A stretch of DNA of 64,000 bases, from NCBI RefSeq assembly GCF_022581195.2, contig NC_061465.1, forward strand, positions 6,636,501 to 6,700,500, in the 5' to 3' direction. The number at the start of each line of letters is the position of its first letter. The stretch's first letter is position 1. Under the pieces are notes generated by a model, which saw only the letters and a program-made list of their open reading frames with translations, made no database searches and was not told the origin of the DNA. Of this stretch, positions 27,801 to 42,800 are shown piece by piece. Both the position numbers and the translations under genes were made by a program. Origin of the DNA: Helicoverpa zea (taxonomy: Eukaryota; Arthropoda; Insecta; Lepidoptera; Noctuidae).

Positions 27801-30800
27801 TATTATTATTATTCTTTATTGCACACATAAATACATTTGACACACTGAAAACGGAGACATTATGTACAACGGCGAGCTTAACCCAGTGTTGGGTTCTCTT
27901 ACAGCCAACCTTAGAGTGAAAGAGTGATTTGATGGGGTAGGGCGAATGTGCAACGTTATACTAATAACAATAATATATATGTATAATATCTTAATAAAGA
28001 TAAGAATAAAAGACAAGATTCTCAAAGAATCTCCAGAAACCACTTGTTGGCGTGCAACAGTAGTTCTCTGAAATATGTGCAATGTACGTTTGAATCGTAT
28101 TTATGAACAATAAAGTAAAATGTGTGTCGTTTACAGTGTGACAAATATTAATCGCAGCTTCGATTATAATGTGAAAACTGAAAACTACTTATGTACCATT
28201 TTGTAGTGTTTATGACATTAAATGAAAGTTTGCTCTGTCAAAGCACAATTGATAGCGCTGTGGGCGGTGTTCAGTGCAAATGTCAAACGTAACTTTCAAG
28301 TAGATAATTACGTCAGCGCCGTCGATCTACCCACGTTGATAAAAGCGTTCCGTGATCCTACTCCTCGTCACTCGCTGCTAATTGTCTGATTGGATCCGGA
28401 TATTGTTATTGATTAAACATTCACTGCCATTTAGTGTCGAACTTACGTCGTTTAAAACTATACTCCTTTTACAAAAGCCGTTTGCTTAATTTAACTGCCG
28501 CGTATCCGAAAACGCCATCTGTTCCTTTCAAGGCTTTGTCGTTAAGCCTTATATTTCTTACGGCAATAAAACTTAGATTTTTTTAATCATCGAACTAATA
28601 TTATCCTCAAAAGAAAATTATCTTATCATTACAATGTAATCTTTTCTATCTCTGATAATTTGGAATTTCTGTGTTTGTAAATCAGTCCGCGTCGCGCTCT
28701 AGAGTTCGGATGGAAGTGTTTTCGTGCCTCACAAAAGCGGTTAAAAGTGATGTAGGTGGCTACAGTTATAAAACCATTAACTATGTACAGTGTTTACTGC
28801 ACGATAATAACACTCGATGAATCGGTTCGTGCATCGGAGGGGGCCAACCCTATCCGCTCAAGGTCGCAGGGGTGAGCACAGTGTATACGATTTGTTTTAT
28901 TTATGTACCTACACGCTTTACGATGCGCGCCTCTTATATTTGTACTTTCTGAACCTACCTTTCTGAATAAATAAACGTTTTAGTGACATCGTTACACCAC
29001 TATTTGTTGTATTTTTCAGCAAATTGCTTTTCGATTGCGTTTGCTTTGCGTGGGAATGATTGATTTTTATGTTTTCATAAAACTTGGGGAATAAGTAGGT
29101 AGGTAAATATGTAGGTAATGGTAACATTTAATAAAGTAGGTAAGCAAGTGTGTAGTGATTGTGAAGTAAACTGATAATGTAAATTTTATTTAAATTGATG
29201 TATAGGTATATACGTTAAGATTTTGCATAATTCTAACAAAATCCGATTCACAGTCAACATCATTAAATGCAAATTAAATATTAAATATAATAAATAAATA
29301 AACAGCACAGTTTTTCAACAACACAACACGTTATACCTATCTTAAAGTGATAAATGCAAATTAACACTTCGCCGCCGCGCCGCAATGAAGTCGGCATAGT
29401 CCAAGTTAATGCCGCCTTCCACAGTGTTCGACGCGAATCGAAATAGGTACAGGCTACTACAGAACTACAGAGAACTACAACTACGAACGTTCCGCTTCAA
29501 CGAACGACTTTTATTAACGTTTTCCGCGAAACGCGATCATACGAATTGTTTTTATTGCATAGCCGATTTGTAAATATGACATCTGGATGCGAGCGCGTGT
29601 CTGTAGGTTTTATATCATTGGGTTCTTGTCTATGGTATTCTTTTTTTATTACAGTAACAACAGACGCTGATAGAAATATAAGTGCCTACTTATGTAATTG
29701 TTTGAGTTCAGATTAGGCTTGCTATAGACTCTATCAAATCTACAAAATGCTCTATAGTATAGAGCATTTTGTTAGGATATTAATTTGGCATAATCTTTAG
29801 CGTTTCAATTCGCTTTCATTTGTTTAATCAATGTCTTCGATATATTCAGTAAATAGCTACAAACTTAATAATAAAAAGTCTTAAATAACTGACAGGATTT
29901 AACATGCATATTTTGCTTATCAATTATCATGACAGAGATTATACCTACCTTTGTAGATAGAGGTGATGTATTAGTAGGTAATACATCATGACTAATTTGT
30001 TTAGTATCAGTTCATCACATTTTATTATTAAATAGGTATTTATTTTTGTATCCAGGTATGTAGGTAGGTACCTATTTAGGCTATTTAAAGCAATTTTAGT
30101 AGGAAACATTAAAACTATAGTTCGGCCATTCAGAGAATGCGTTCCTGACACGTCGCGATTGAACTGACGACGTAACTTTGCAATGGCGTTGCAGTTACGA
30201 TAAAAATATTTTTGCTGGTTGTTTACCGTTTTAACAATTGAGGAGCATTAAAACAACATTATTATATCAATAATCAATGAATGTAGTTACGTCGTCAGTT
30301 CAATCGCGACGTGTCAGGAACGCATTCTCTGAATGGCCGAACTATAATCGAGAAAGAAGACCGATCAATTGCTATTTTATACAATTTAATATTATATTTC
30401 TTGTACAACATAACTGCACACATCACTAGGAAATTAGACTTCTCGGAAAATTCTAATAGAACCCCAATAAGCGTAATTTTTTGCAATCCTAGCGGTCTAA
30501 AATAACAATTTTCCAGTCTTCTTTTCACTGAATCGCTCCCACACGTGTCTCTAATCTGGCTGAGAGTCAATAATATAATTTATTAATAGTACTGCCTACG
30601 AAGTTTATTTAACACAATCAGAGAGATGAGACTGTTACAGGAAAGACGGAAAGACGAAAAGACCTATTACAAACAGTGAAGTGAGGGTAACGCACGCGAG
30701 ATCGACAAAAAGTCGCGATAAAAAAACATCAAGCGTGGAGTCGTGTCTAACCAATCTGAGGGCAATGACCTCGCGATTCCGAGTACCTACTAACTTTTTG

Positions 30801-33800
30801 CTATTCCACATTTGGATACACACCCGTGCGTCACCCGTGTTACTTTTTTACAATGAACTCCTTTATGCGCTTTGTTCTATAAATAGATATTCAATTTGCG
30901 ATTTATGAAAAGACACTATTATTCAATCCACTTGTAAGCTAACAGCGCTCTTGTTAGCGAGCCGGATGTGTGAAAATCCTAATTGTTATGTCGTAAAACG
31001 AAAAATTCGCCAAGATGAAGAAAAAATATGCTACACAATTTGTTTGTCTCCGACTATTTGTGTGTTATTCATGAAGCATAAATTGTTAAACAGATGTATA
31101 ATTCTTACGCAAAACATTTGAATAAAACATAGCGTTCTTAAAAGTTGAGTCTTACAAAAAAGGATTAATCGGATTAATAACAAACATGAACTGGCAACAC
31201 TGTTATTGTAATGGGTGTTTTTCACTAAGTATTCATTATTCTGAATCATTATACGATTGCCACACAATTGGCTGCGGTCGTTCACACTGCGGCTTGACCC
31301 CAACTGACTGAAATCCCATTGAAATAACCGTGATTGTCGACTACTTACTTCCAATATTTTCCGCTCAGAAAGTTTATTCCTTGATGGCTTGTACTGTAAA
31401 GCTACAATTATATACAGCTTCGCTCTATTCGAAATGTCCTTAAAATTAAAATTAATCAGAATCAGAAAAGTAATTTTGAGATTAAAACATACTCTTTAAA
31501 GTTGAAGATGCACTTTTAATACCTAACCACGTTTTCTATAAAACTCAGATTTTCGCTTTTAAACATCGAGCTGAAAGTTTCTTGCCAATAAAATCTTTTC
31601 TAAATATAAAACTAATAAAACGCGACACACTGGTCGTTTTATTAGACGGACTGTCAAACATATTTAATATTTATTATCCAATTATTTTATAAGAAATACA
31701 GAATAACAGTCAGACATGACGCATCGATTTTGCGCGATAAAATTCATTGATACCTACGTTTTCTTAACTGGTTTCATTAATTGTTTACAAAATTGATTCC
31801 TGGTGAGTGGGCAATCACTCGATCACGTTATAATGTTGACTTTTGTACGAGGTAATTGGTTTTTTCTAACGACTGCCCTCGCTCTATAGAAACGTATTCC
31901 CACGAGCCGTCAACCGAAACTATCTAACGCCCGCAGCAATTAACCAAAATCCTTAATGGAAAATATTTAGTTCTGTTTTGTGTATCATACAAATTGAATA
32001 AACGGCTAATTAAGAAGCGCATATTATTATTTCTGATGATTATCGATTCGGGCACTTTATTTGCAATTCATATCCGCGTAGATCACACACAGCTTTTTCA
32101 GTCCAATCACAAAATCATCTTTCGTAATTAAAATGTAAAAACAGCTAGATATATTACCCAAAAACATCATTTACGTTTTTTACATAATATCTCAACTGCA
32201 CCGGAACGAATCGTTGGCGATATACCTAGATTGTTTTCATTTCACGGTCGATCTGACTAGTGTGAATAAACTCCGCGGCACGGTTCTAAATTCAAATCAT
32301 ACCGAATGACCAATTCGAAATTCGAAAAGCGCTCGGCGTTTTCTGTGGGCCAGTTTAACATTTTATTGATATCGATTTGAGAGATGTTACGGTCATCGAC
32401 AGTGCTATTATTTATTTTAGGTTTATTATAAAAAGGTATTCGGTGAGCAAGCATTCTTATTTCATTGATAAGTTCTATTGAAAATCTTTTATGACATTCT
32501 TATGTATCTTCTTAGAGTTTTATTTCAATATCACATCTTATAGTTTTATAAAATGTTTAGAATTATTGTAGTTTTATACCACTTATGATGATGTCCTCCT
32601 AGCCGATTATCGGCTACGGCGGCTGTTCTCATGTAAGGAGATTAGCCAACTACGCAGGACATATTATAGTGCACGAGCATTTGCGCAGACACAGGTGCAC
32701 TCACTATTCCTTAACTCTCATAGCCCGATGGGACGGTAATCCGACACGACCGGAGAGAGATCAGGCGCAGGACCGACATTTACGTGCTCTCCGATGCACG
32801 GACACCACTTATATGAGAGTAACAAAACTACACATTGAACATCCAGCACTTTAGTAATCTGTGACTTTAGTCTCTGGCTGTCCTTTCTGCTATCAACTTG
32901 GACACAGCACAGTTCAAGCTTCAGCCGAAATATAAACAATTTTCTGCTTTGACTGCATTAGTATGTTGAGATCTTTAGAACGGACCCGATGCAATGTCGG
33001 GAGTCAGTTGATGCAAAACCAACGTGGTTTATCAACTTGTTTTTCTCATCCGTCCAACTACGATAGTGTCCCAACATCCATGTAACCAGCGTTATAAAAG
33101 GACATGGTTGAATAAGAACGACGGTAATTTTACTCTTGGTACCTCACTAAATGCCAGCTTACATGTCCTCCAGACTTTTGGACTAGGATTCGAAATTCGG
33201 GAACGCGACTGCCGAGCCCTACGTCGAGATTCGGTCGTCGAGGTGCTCGGCATAAATCGGCTTATTGCGAAATCTCGGATGACAAATATTCGGCAAAAGC
33301 CGATTACGTATCACGTGCTCGTTCATACCACAAAAAGAACTGAGCATAACAAAATTGTATTGTACAATTGAAGCAACCACTGAAAAGTCTTGTGTGTACA
33401 CAAAGAGCAAGCGAGTCATCGCGACTAAAATACAACTTGCATAATTTGCGTCTATTACGTTTATTTAAAGTGTGCGTTCCACGCAAGCGTCAATTATACA
33501 ATAGATCGTAGCATTTGCCACGGTGGCATCATCCATCAACCTCGGTGGTCCGCATATTACGCTCCAGCGAGACCGTTACAAATTCGCTTTTGAAAAATTA
33601 TGCCTGTATCGGAGCCGGGCCGGGATCATTTTCTAAAACGCCGGTTGTGAGTACGCGATCATACCGCTACCGTTCGTTCGGTTAATCTCGTTCATTCAAT
33701 CGCTCGTAGATTACATCGTACGTCTGGCTTATTAATCTGTCTGAAAGTTCGAATCAGGGGTTTCGAAGACTTTATTTACGACGCGGGGATTCTTTCGGAA

Positions 33801-36800
33801 AATATTTCTGGAAGAAATATTTCTGGAAGAAATATTTTTCTGGGAGGTTGGTACCTTATATCCCCAATAGCAGGGATTTATGTAAAAAGTTGTAAGAAAA
33901 CAAGAAACCCTAGAGTCCGCTGAGTGAAATTAAATATTAGAAGACATTTAAGGCTTACCAATGGTATCCAATAGGTTTACGATCAGATAAGACTGTAGGG
34001 AGACCAGGACTAATTAATGCAGCTGGTCTGCAGTGCATTTTAAGCACTGAAGTTTCGCATCTCTGATATTCAAAGCTTTATGAAAATGTTCAAACAATAA
34101 GGAAATTATTTGCCGGTCCATGACCTGATGAGAAGGAAAAACTACATAATAATGTTTCAAACCAAATTCATGCATGACATAATTGATGTAGGTATAATAT
34201 CTAGTGCCCATATCATGCGAAAAGCTGTCAAGGTAGACATTAAATCTTCATTAGGTAGGTATAACAATTTTCCTGCACAATTCAATTTAATAAGACCCGT
34301 TGTTGAATAAATTCAAAATCACCTTGTAGATTTTGACAATTGGCCTCGGAAAACTTGCAAGTATAAGGAAAATCTAGATTTACGAGTAGATACTTGGCAT
34401 ATTGACAATTCTCAGCTGTAAAGGGTGAATACTATGAAATGTATTTTCAGCAATAAACGTAGTTCGCTGTTTGTATTAGGCCCAAATTCATCGGTAACCT
34501 AAACGCCAGTTTTCTTCATACAAGTGTTTACTATGGCTTTTCACTAAGTGAACAGTTGTTTTAAGGAAAACGGACGTTTATGTTGGCAGTGAACTTGGGC
34601 CTAGTGTGTCTAGCCGCCATAATGATCCACGTTTCTAATGTATGCAGAGGGGAGGATATGTTGATCACTTTATATCAAATCCTGCCTATATCATATATGC
34701 CCTAGGCAATATTAAATAAAAGCAATCAAGTCTATCGCACATTTGCCTACGTTATACGTCTGAATAAAGAAGAATATTACGTAGTAGAATCATGTAGGCA
34801 AACATAGAAAGCAGATTCGCCATTTGTTAGTCCGATGACATCATACGTACACAAGTTTGCCATCAATCTAGTCGGAGTGTACACTATAATATCCACGCTT
34901 TTAACATCACATAAAACTATAGTCTTGGATCAAAAGATTTATATTTAAACTACATTTGTACACCTTAAAAGCCTCTGCATCTGTTTCGTGATTGTCACGT
35001 GCTGTAGAAATGTTACAATAAATAAACAATGACATTTAATGTTGGATAAAATAATGCTAATAATAAATACTGTTACCACAATTCATTCTGTTTACAACTT
35101 CGTTAAATAATTCCATATAGAAGGCCACCAATCAGTCTGCGATGACTGTATCTACCTACCAGGCTATTTTCAAACAAAGTAAACAATATTGTGTATTGTA
35201 CAAAACATTAAAAGTTCCTCCAACTCGAAACAAAGCTAAGATTGGCTAGTTAAATATTAATGATAGAATCCTCTGGAGGTTAAATCGGGACTTCAAAATA
35301 GTGTTGTACATTCTATACGAGTGTTGAGCAATCTAACGTCCAGGGTCGGTAAAGTTTGGATTTTAACGGACTTCTGCAACTTGTGAAACATTTTATAAAT
35401 AGAAACAAGGGAATGGAAAACAACAATTGTCCGTTTATATAAGAAAACCTGTTGCTTTTCATTAAAATGTCCCAGAAAAAACTGTTTTTGTTTTTCAAAA
35501 TACGTAGTTAGTCTACCTATTCGTTTTACGTCATGTTTATCTTTTATTTTGACTAGATTTTTTGCTGAAGACTTTGTTCGCGTACCATTTGGAAAATCGG
35601 TGGAAAATCCCAACCAACTCATGAATTCTAAATTCAAGCACAAACTCAATCTCAAAATCATCTGTCGTAATATGTACTAGAGTACCGTAGTCCGTACTAG
35701 GTTGCTAATCGCCAGCAAGTGTCGACCGGCCGTTGGTTGCTCGCCGCTTTTTGTGGTGCAGTGTGCGGCGAGCCTAATTGGCCGCTCTGTCACTAATTGA
35801 ACGGTTAGTCGGTACCGGTCCAAGCGGTGTTTGTTAAACGATTAAGCGGCTTATTAAATGTGATTTGCGAATTTTGTGTTTTTTTTTCAGTGCTAGATAG
35901 GATGTTCTATGTTTGATTCATTTCCTTTGGATGGTATGACGTTAGTAGTGTTGGGTTCTCGTAGGTACTTATGTAGTGTATTGTATTAAGTTTAAATAGA
36001 CATGACAGAATCTCTACATCCGTTAAATTATGTTATTCCAATGTAATAAACTTAATCAGCTCACGCAAAAACATTCGACTTTAAAAAACGTTTCCAAAAT
36101 GACAATTCCATTTTCAAAAACAGCTACTTCATGTTTTGCGTGTCTTCCTAACTCGCGATCCAGACTGTAACACTACAATGAAACCTGTAGATAAATAAAA
36201 TAAGAGAAAAAAAAAGTTGTTTCAGAAATAGAGCCCCTTATAGAATTGCAGCTGCCCTCATACCGGCTCAAGGCAAACCGCCCGCTTCTTTTAGGCCCCG
36301 TTTTGCAACGTAAATTGTGTTTTTTTTTCTCTTTACCAAAGAGACTAGAACTTACAATGCCACGGATAAGTTTAAAATGCCATCTTAGTTTATGGACGGT
36401 AATGGAAGTCACTTGAAGTTAATTAATTGATAAACGCAAGCCGACGACAAAAATGGTGTTATTGCTCCATTATTATTTATTATAGAATTTATTGCGAACA
36501 TGTGTTCCTTTTTCGTAAAGATTGTTTGCACATAGTTTTTTTTTAGTCGTTAATGTCAATATGGAATGGGTTTATTAAATCCTTCATCAAGTGCTTACCT
36601 AAAAAATGTTCTCTGAAAGAGAAACTTAAATATTGATACTCTATTGGGATGCTAGAACATCAGTCGGTTCAAGTCAAACAGAATTAAGTTAAAATATGTT
36701 CACTTATTCGCAATTCTGCGTAGTTTTATTCCTTGGAACGCACCTGCCCGCGACTGATACATCCGTCCTTATCGAGTGCATCGTTGCAACATAAGGCTGT

Positions 36801-39800
36801 CCCTTTCTATAATATCACTTGTTTTTTTACCGCCATTATTACCGGAGTGATTGTGATCTGAATGAATTAATGAACACTGCTGTTGTTTTACGATATTGTA
36901 AGATTTTTTTATGAGTATTCGTTAGTTACGAGACCTGTCATGTTTGATAGCCAACTTTTTCAATTTTATTGTAACGTAAAATTATTGTCTTTTTTTTATT
37001 TTCGGATGACTAAATTGTATAACCTAAGTATTGTACATGTAGGTGTAAGCACCTACAACATGCGTAGACAGTTAGGTAGATACTTAAGATGTTTTTTTTG
37101 CCCATAGAGCAGGCTATAGTCTTCCGACCATACAGTCTAGGTACTTAAATAAATGGTTGAAATGATTTGCCTGTTTACATTTATTAATATACGAATAGGC
37201 CAGCCTGCTTCAGTCTCAAGATAACAATTGTGCATAAAACGGCAATTTGCAATAAAACTAACATCATAGGCCATCAATTTGCTTCATGTAATGAGTTTAT
37301 ATAAATTAACACCCTGTATGATAACCGAGATGACCAAGTACCTATAAAATAACGATAGATATCAAAAATCGTATAGGAAGGAAGTTTAAAAACATTCATT
37401 CATTAAGATATTTGTCTCCTCACCTAAAATTAAAAACTCAATTCGAAAAAATCAGTAACAAACAGCGATCTCGTAAAGCAAATTATGTAAAAAAAGATCG
37501 TACAAAGCCCGCTACAGTTCGAGAGGCGGTGCAATTGGAGTGCCGTACTCCAAACTAGTGCCGCCTCCTCGCCCTCGTATCGGCCGACCACGAAGTTCGC
37601 AATAACGGTACGAGAGCGCGCCAGCGCCGCGCGGAATTTACCGGAACTATTTGCCGACAGACGACTGATGCTATGTTTCTTGATGAGTTCTTTGGATTGT
37701 TTGATTATTTTCGATTAAAATAACAGTTTTTTAATTAGTGATAAATTAGCGTAGGTATTATACCAATTGACTGAAATTAATGTTTACGTAATGAACATTA
37801 AATTATTTAAAATCTTTATTTTTTCGATCGTTGAACACTATTTAGGTATGTCGAGAGTTAAATATTCGATATAAAAAAAACACATGTAGAGAATAATGTA
37901 ATATACACTTAGAAATTTCCTTGTCAAGCCTGCTCAAAACCAGAACATCATAAAATAACACAGTTATAGGTAAATGTAAATAAAATTAAACATTACACAA
38001 TCGGAAGTAGTGGGCGACACTAGATATCTACAAATGCGGTGCGAAGCCATCGAATGGTGTTATGTTAGAAGTTAACATCGCGTTCTGCTGACCACATCCG
38101 ACAGATGTACACGCAGACACGATAAAACTGTTACTAGTTCTTCCTTTGTTTTTATATCACTAGTTATGTACATACCTATTAAACAAAAGAAAAACTCGTA
38201 GCTTCCTTTTTTAAAACGAGAACCGTCATACATTAACCAAGTCTGAAGTTGGCTGTTTGGCTGCGCGGTAGAATTTTTAGGAGCAATATTGTCTACTGCG
38301 CAGCTATTGGCAACTTCAGACACTGGTGTCATCAGACTTGCCTTCTTTATTTTGTCTATTTGACGAAACAAACGGCAATAGATTCAATTTCATATTGTAT
38401 AGGCTCACTTTTTCTAAACGTGGAGGTGGTCTCTCTCTAATTTGAACCTAAGCAAAGATAGCAGGTCCTGCTTACGTTTAGGTAACACTTATGATCGAAA
38501 CAAATGACTGTTCATTGAATATAACACTATAATGTTCAAAATACTAAACTTCATTTCAATTGTTTCAGGATATTATCAGCCGGCAGGACCGCTGATCAAA
38601 GAGACGAGCGCAGACGCAGAGCGCGCGCTCGCCAGATATCATCCACATTACCATGCTCCACATCCACCGGTAAGCAACATTCATAGAACTAGACACCACA
38701 GGGCTTTTCTGATTAGACAGTTACGAATTTTGGACCACAACGTCGTTCGCCGCGGTGCCTAAAACTTTGAATCGGAATACCTTAGTAGGCCAGGGCCACA
38801 TAATGCTTATGTATGTGTTAGGTATGTATTAGAGAACTTAAGAACAACTTCCAAAAACAAAGAAAAGATCAAAATGGACGCTTGTGAGACACATCTCTGT
38901 AGAAGTCGGCATCTCTCAGGTTACTACTATCATAGATTACTAAATAGTTACTACGTACCTATTTATTTGGCGATCAGTCAGTCATTTCTCTCATAGTTTG
39001 GGTATCTTTAATTGGCGCAGACTGTCTTGCAAACTAGTGGGTATTTCGATTATTCGACACATTTGTAGCACATTTTTCAAGTACTTACTAGGCTGGCTTA
39101 GAACAGATGTCAAGAATAATTGACCTGTTGAAAAACATTAAATAAAGAACTTGTGAGACGTACAACCATATATGTATTTAAACCTGTTATTTTCAGGTAC
39201 TACAGCAATATGGACCACCTTATTACCCGGACCTTTGTTACGGCCGCTACTACCGGCCTCCGGGATCCTACCATATGCCGCCACCACAGCCGGATGCACA
39301 GGTAACTTAAAAAACTATAATTTACTAAAACATAAGTGGACTAACCCACCATAATGAGTGGGGTTTTCACGTAGAACACTTTTACCAGGTGACCATTTTT
39401 TTTGCAGATGGTTGGCGTCGGTAGTGAACCGTACCCACCACCACCACAGTATTATGGTACGCCACCATGTTACCAACATTCACCACAAAGAATACCATAC
39501 GTAGGTGAGTCGCAAAGCGTATTCTTTCACTTCTTCAAGTATTAAGATCTTCCTGAATATAATATAATAGGATCGACTATCTTGTTTGGTCTTTGGACTA
39601 CTTCACCAGCCTTGAATCAGTATGTTTACGTAAATACGAATTGTTACAGAATATCGCGGATGCCCGTGCCCATTAAACGCGTGTCCAAAAAACGTGCTTA
39701 TTGGGCCCGCTACTGGTAAAGCCCCAGCCGGTGGTGGCCCAGACGTACCTCCTGCGCTCGCGCCGCCCGGGGGCGCCTTCCGACCGAAGGTGCGGGCGTG

Positions 39801-42800
39801 CGCCATCGACGCTGCCGCCGACACACATGGCAGCGGAAAGGTGGGTTCTCCATTTATATTTCGCTGATTTAATAATGGCAGAAGCATTATCAAAGCGTCA
39901 TTATTTGAAAAATCTAAATTATGTCACCTCATATACTCATACACATAGACAGAGTACCTAATGTTGTATTTCTTTTGTTATAGGATCCGCCATTAGAGCT
40001 GGAACCACCAGCTGCGGCGGATGCTCCACATCCTTGTGCTATGCCCGCCATGGGTGGGGTCTCGCCTAAACGTGAGATCTATGACGTCCGGGATAAGTTA
40101 CGGATCGCCAGCGACATACCCGGGCCGGCCGAAGCTCTCGGACCTCCATCTCCCGCGCGAGGCTCGGCCGGGGCGTGCGCGCCGCAGCCGCCCCCGGTGG
40201 CGCCGCGCCGCGCTCGCCTCGGCAAGGCCATGGCGCGGCGCTCCCTCGCCGGCGACGACACCGGCCTGCTCCTCTCTACGCCGCAACCAGCTCTCCTAGC
40301 ACACCACAGCGATGCCGATGATGATGTCCTCGCTATTTCCCCTCCCACATGTGCCCCTATTGACTTATCTTCTTCGGATGAGCGGTCGACCCCCTTAGTC
40401 GATGTAAAAAAAGAGAACGAAGGTCCAACGTATAATACTGCTAGAAAACCAGAAGCGCAGGCACTCAGAGAACATAATAGCACCACGGTTTTAGATACCA
40501 ACGCTGTTCCTGATGCCGCTAAAGCAGTTAAGCGAAGATATTCGAAGCCTAAACTAGAGATCGATATGAAGGATACTCAACTTGAGGAAGCCTGCAAGAC
40601 AAACGGAATTGGTGAACATGTTAAACTTCAGAAGCGGAGGAAAGTTTCAGGTGACCAAACTGAAATTCCCCGGATAGAAACTATCACTAAGGAACCCAAG
40701 AGAAAAACCACTCAAACTAAAAGAACACCCAAGTCACCACCCGCAGAGAAGAAATCTACAAAAAGGAAATCAGAAAGCACTACCGGAGGTTCAAAACCAA
40801 AAAAAATGCTTCTCGATAAACCTGCTGACGAGGACGTCAGACTAAAAAATGTTGCTGCAGTGGTAGAAGAAACCTTACCTACAAAACCAAAAAATAAAAG
40901 TGCTCTACTTCTCGATAATCTTATCCGCAAAAATAGCATCGACAGGCCTGATGCGAAGGGTTTAGATGCTGAGCTCAATCCTGCTGAGCTTTTCCTCTCT
41001 CCTACTGAAAATATTGCACAAAGTTGTGCCAAGAAAACTTTGAATATCAACAACAATATTGTAGAGAATGCAAACACCGTAAACGGAGTTCGAGCCAATA
41101 CATTAGCTGCCGTTTCTCAATTAATAGGCAAGAAAATGGCATGTAAAGTAGAGAAAGTTGATTCTAAAGTTACTAACGGAGTTAAATCAGTATTAAAAAC
41201 ACCCACCGTTAAACCAGGTCCAGAAGAAGACCGTAAACCCCTAAGCAAGTCTGACGATGTTGATGACAAACTCATGCCATGTACCAAAACTGAATCGGAT
41301 GTTATTATACCACAAGTCGATAAGGAAGTACCAGAAATAAAAGACAATAAAAATATGACTAATGCTATTGCGTTGGATATAACGATACCTGCACAAATCA
41401 CTTCAATCACCATAGCTTCAAAGGAAAAAGAAGATTTTGAACTAGACGTTGAGGAAATGCCAATTGAGGAAGATCTCACGGATAAACTTGAAGAAGACGA
41501 GGAGAAAAAGATGTTAGATATTGAAAAAGAGAAGTTAAATCCAGTGAAACTGGATAGGACGACGGTGAAGCGGTGCAAGCTGACAAATGGAGAACTGAAG
41601 GCTAAGAATGTGGAGAAGGTGGTGAAGTTGTTGGTGTCAAAGAGGCCTGCGATTAAGACGGATGAAGCGACTTTGGTGGTGGAGGAGGCTTGTGCGTCGC
41701 CGGCGCCGACGGGGGCGGCGGTGAGACGGGCGCGGCGGCGCGGGGCGGGGCAGTCGCGACGCGGCCGCCGCCCGCTCGCGCCTCCCGCGCCGCCCGCACT
41801 CGAGCCACACGCACCCCCGCGCTGGAGCAACGGCTGGAACTGGGACGGAGAGCATTACCTATCCAAAGTCTACCTCAATGTGAGTATACAACAATATTCT
41901 GTGATAGGGATCACAAAAAAAAGAAAAGCCTTGTCTTGGTTACACTTTTTGGAAGATAATACGTATCTAATGTTTTTGTGGAGAAATTCGAGTTTTTTAT
42001 ATTATTTCTGCTTGCAGAACGACTCCCGATTGGATCGCACGGCGCGTTGCTGGTCACGCATGACGCACGCGAGCGGCGACAGTGTGGCGCGAGGCGACTG
42101 CGTGCTGCTGCGAGCGTCGCAAGCGAGAGCTCAGCCTTACGTCGCCAGGGTCGCCAGTCTATGGGAGAACCCTGATGATGGTGAGAACCGTGAGAACCAT
42201 TCATACTTAATTATCAAGTCAAAACAAAACCTTAATCACCTAACGAGCCCAGTGTCACTTTTCTCAGTTCTATTTTAACGACGTTGGCCTGATGCAAGAA
42301 ACCCCACATGTCTCTTAGAACACCACCAACTTGCAGACTGCTTTATAAACCTTTCTAAAAAAACCCTTTATCAACCTTTTCTACTTATTTACGATGTTAT
42401 ACTTATTTGTGCATCTTTTCCTATCCAGGTGAAATGATGGTGTCCCTGGTGTGGTATTACCGGCCGGAGCACACGGAACACGGCCGCCAGCCCACGGACG
42501 CGCCCGACGAAGTGTTCGCATCACGGCACCGCGACGCCAACTCCGTCGCCTGCATCGAGGACAAATGTTATGTGCTCACCTTCAACGAGTACTGCCGGTT
42601 AGTACCATATCGACGCTTCCGGCAACAAATGTCGTAAACGCCATTTTGGCGAAAATGAGTTAAGAATGCAGCCCTACTTAATTTTTGGTGCTGCGTCGAT
42701 CTAAAAATGTGAAAAAAATATTCGTCTATGACAAAAGGTTAAAAACGCTAAACCCTATAAAAAGCAAAAAATAACTTTTAACACTACGTAAGTACCAACT

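Larger units (their letters stand above)
18390..38568 (+). other. Giant winged eye intron (about 20 kb)
   Basis: Long AT-rich intron. It contains the repeats at 21.2, 27.1-28.0, 30.1 and 32.6 kb and several GC-richer islands (18585-18660, 23740-23830, 26740-26860, 35700-35840, 37520-37660) that may be regulatory. The open frames present on both strands are short and lack domains. I found no further exon that fits the phase, but a microexon could have been missed. Confidence 0.5.

Noticed and set aside
30311..30570. Frames starting [12 protein letters not shown] and overlapping reverse frame
   Set aside because: They begin inside the MITE terminal repeat, and the same start recurs at the other end of the element; not a gene.
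35293..35661. A 122-codon minus-strand frame in the large intron
   Set aside because: No similarity I recognise, no surrounding splice or poly(A) context, and AT-rich codon content like the intron around it.
40079..40501. A 140-codon minus-strand frame
   Set aside because: Lies wholly within winged eye exon 7 in GC-rich DNA, where stops are rare; no independent evidence.
41117..41830. A 237-codon open frame on the minus strand
   Set aside because: It is the reverse shadow of winged eye exon 7. Its composition (Ser/Phe-rich low complexity) mirrors the Lys/Glu-rich forward protein, and it has no domain.
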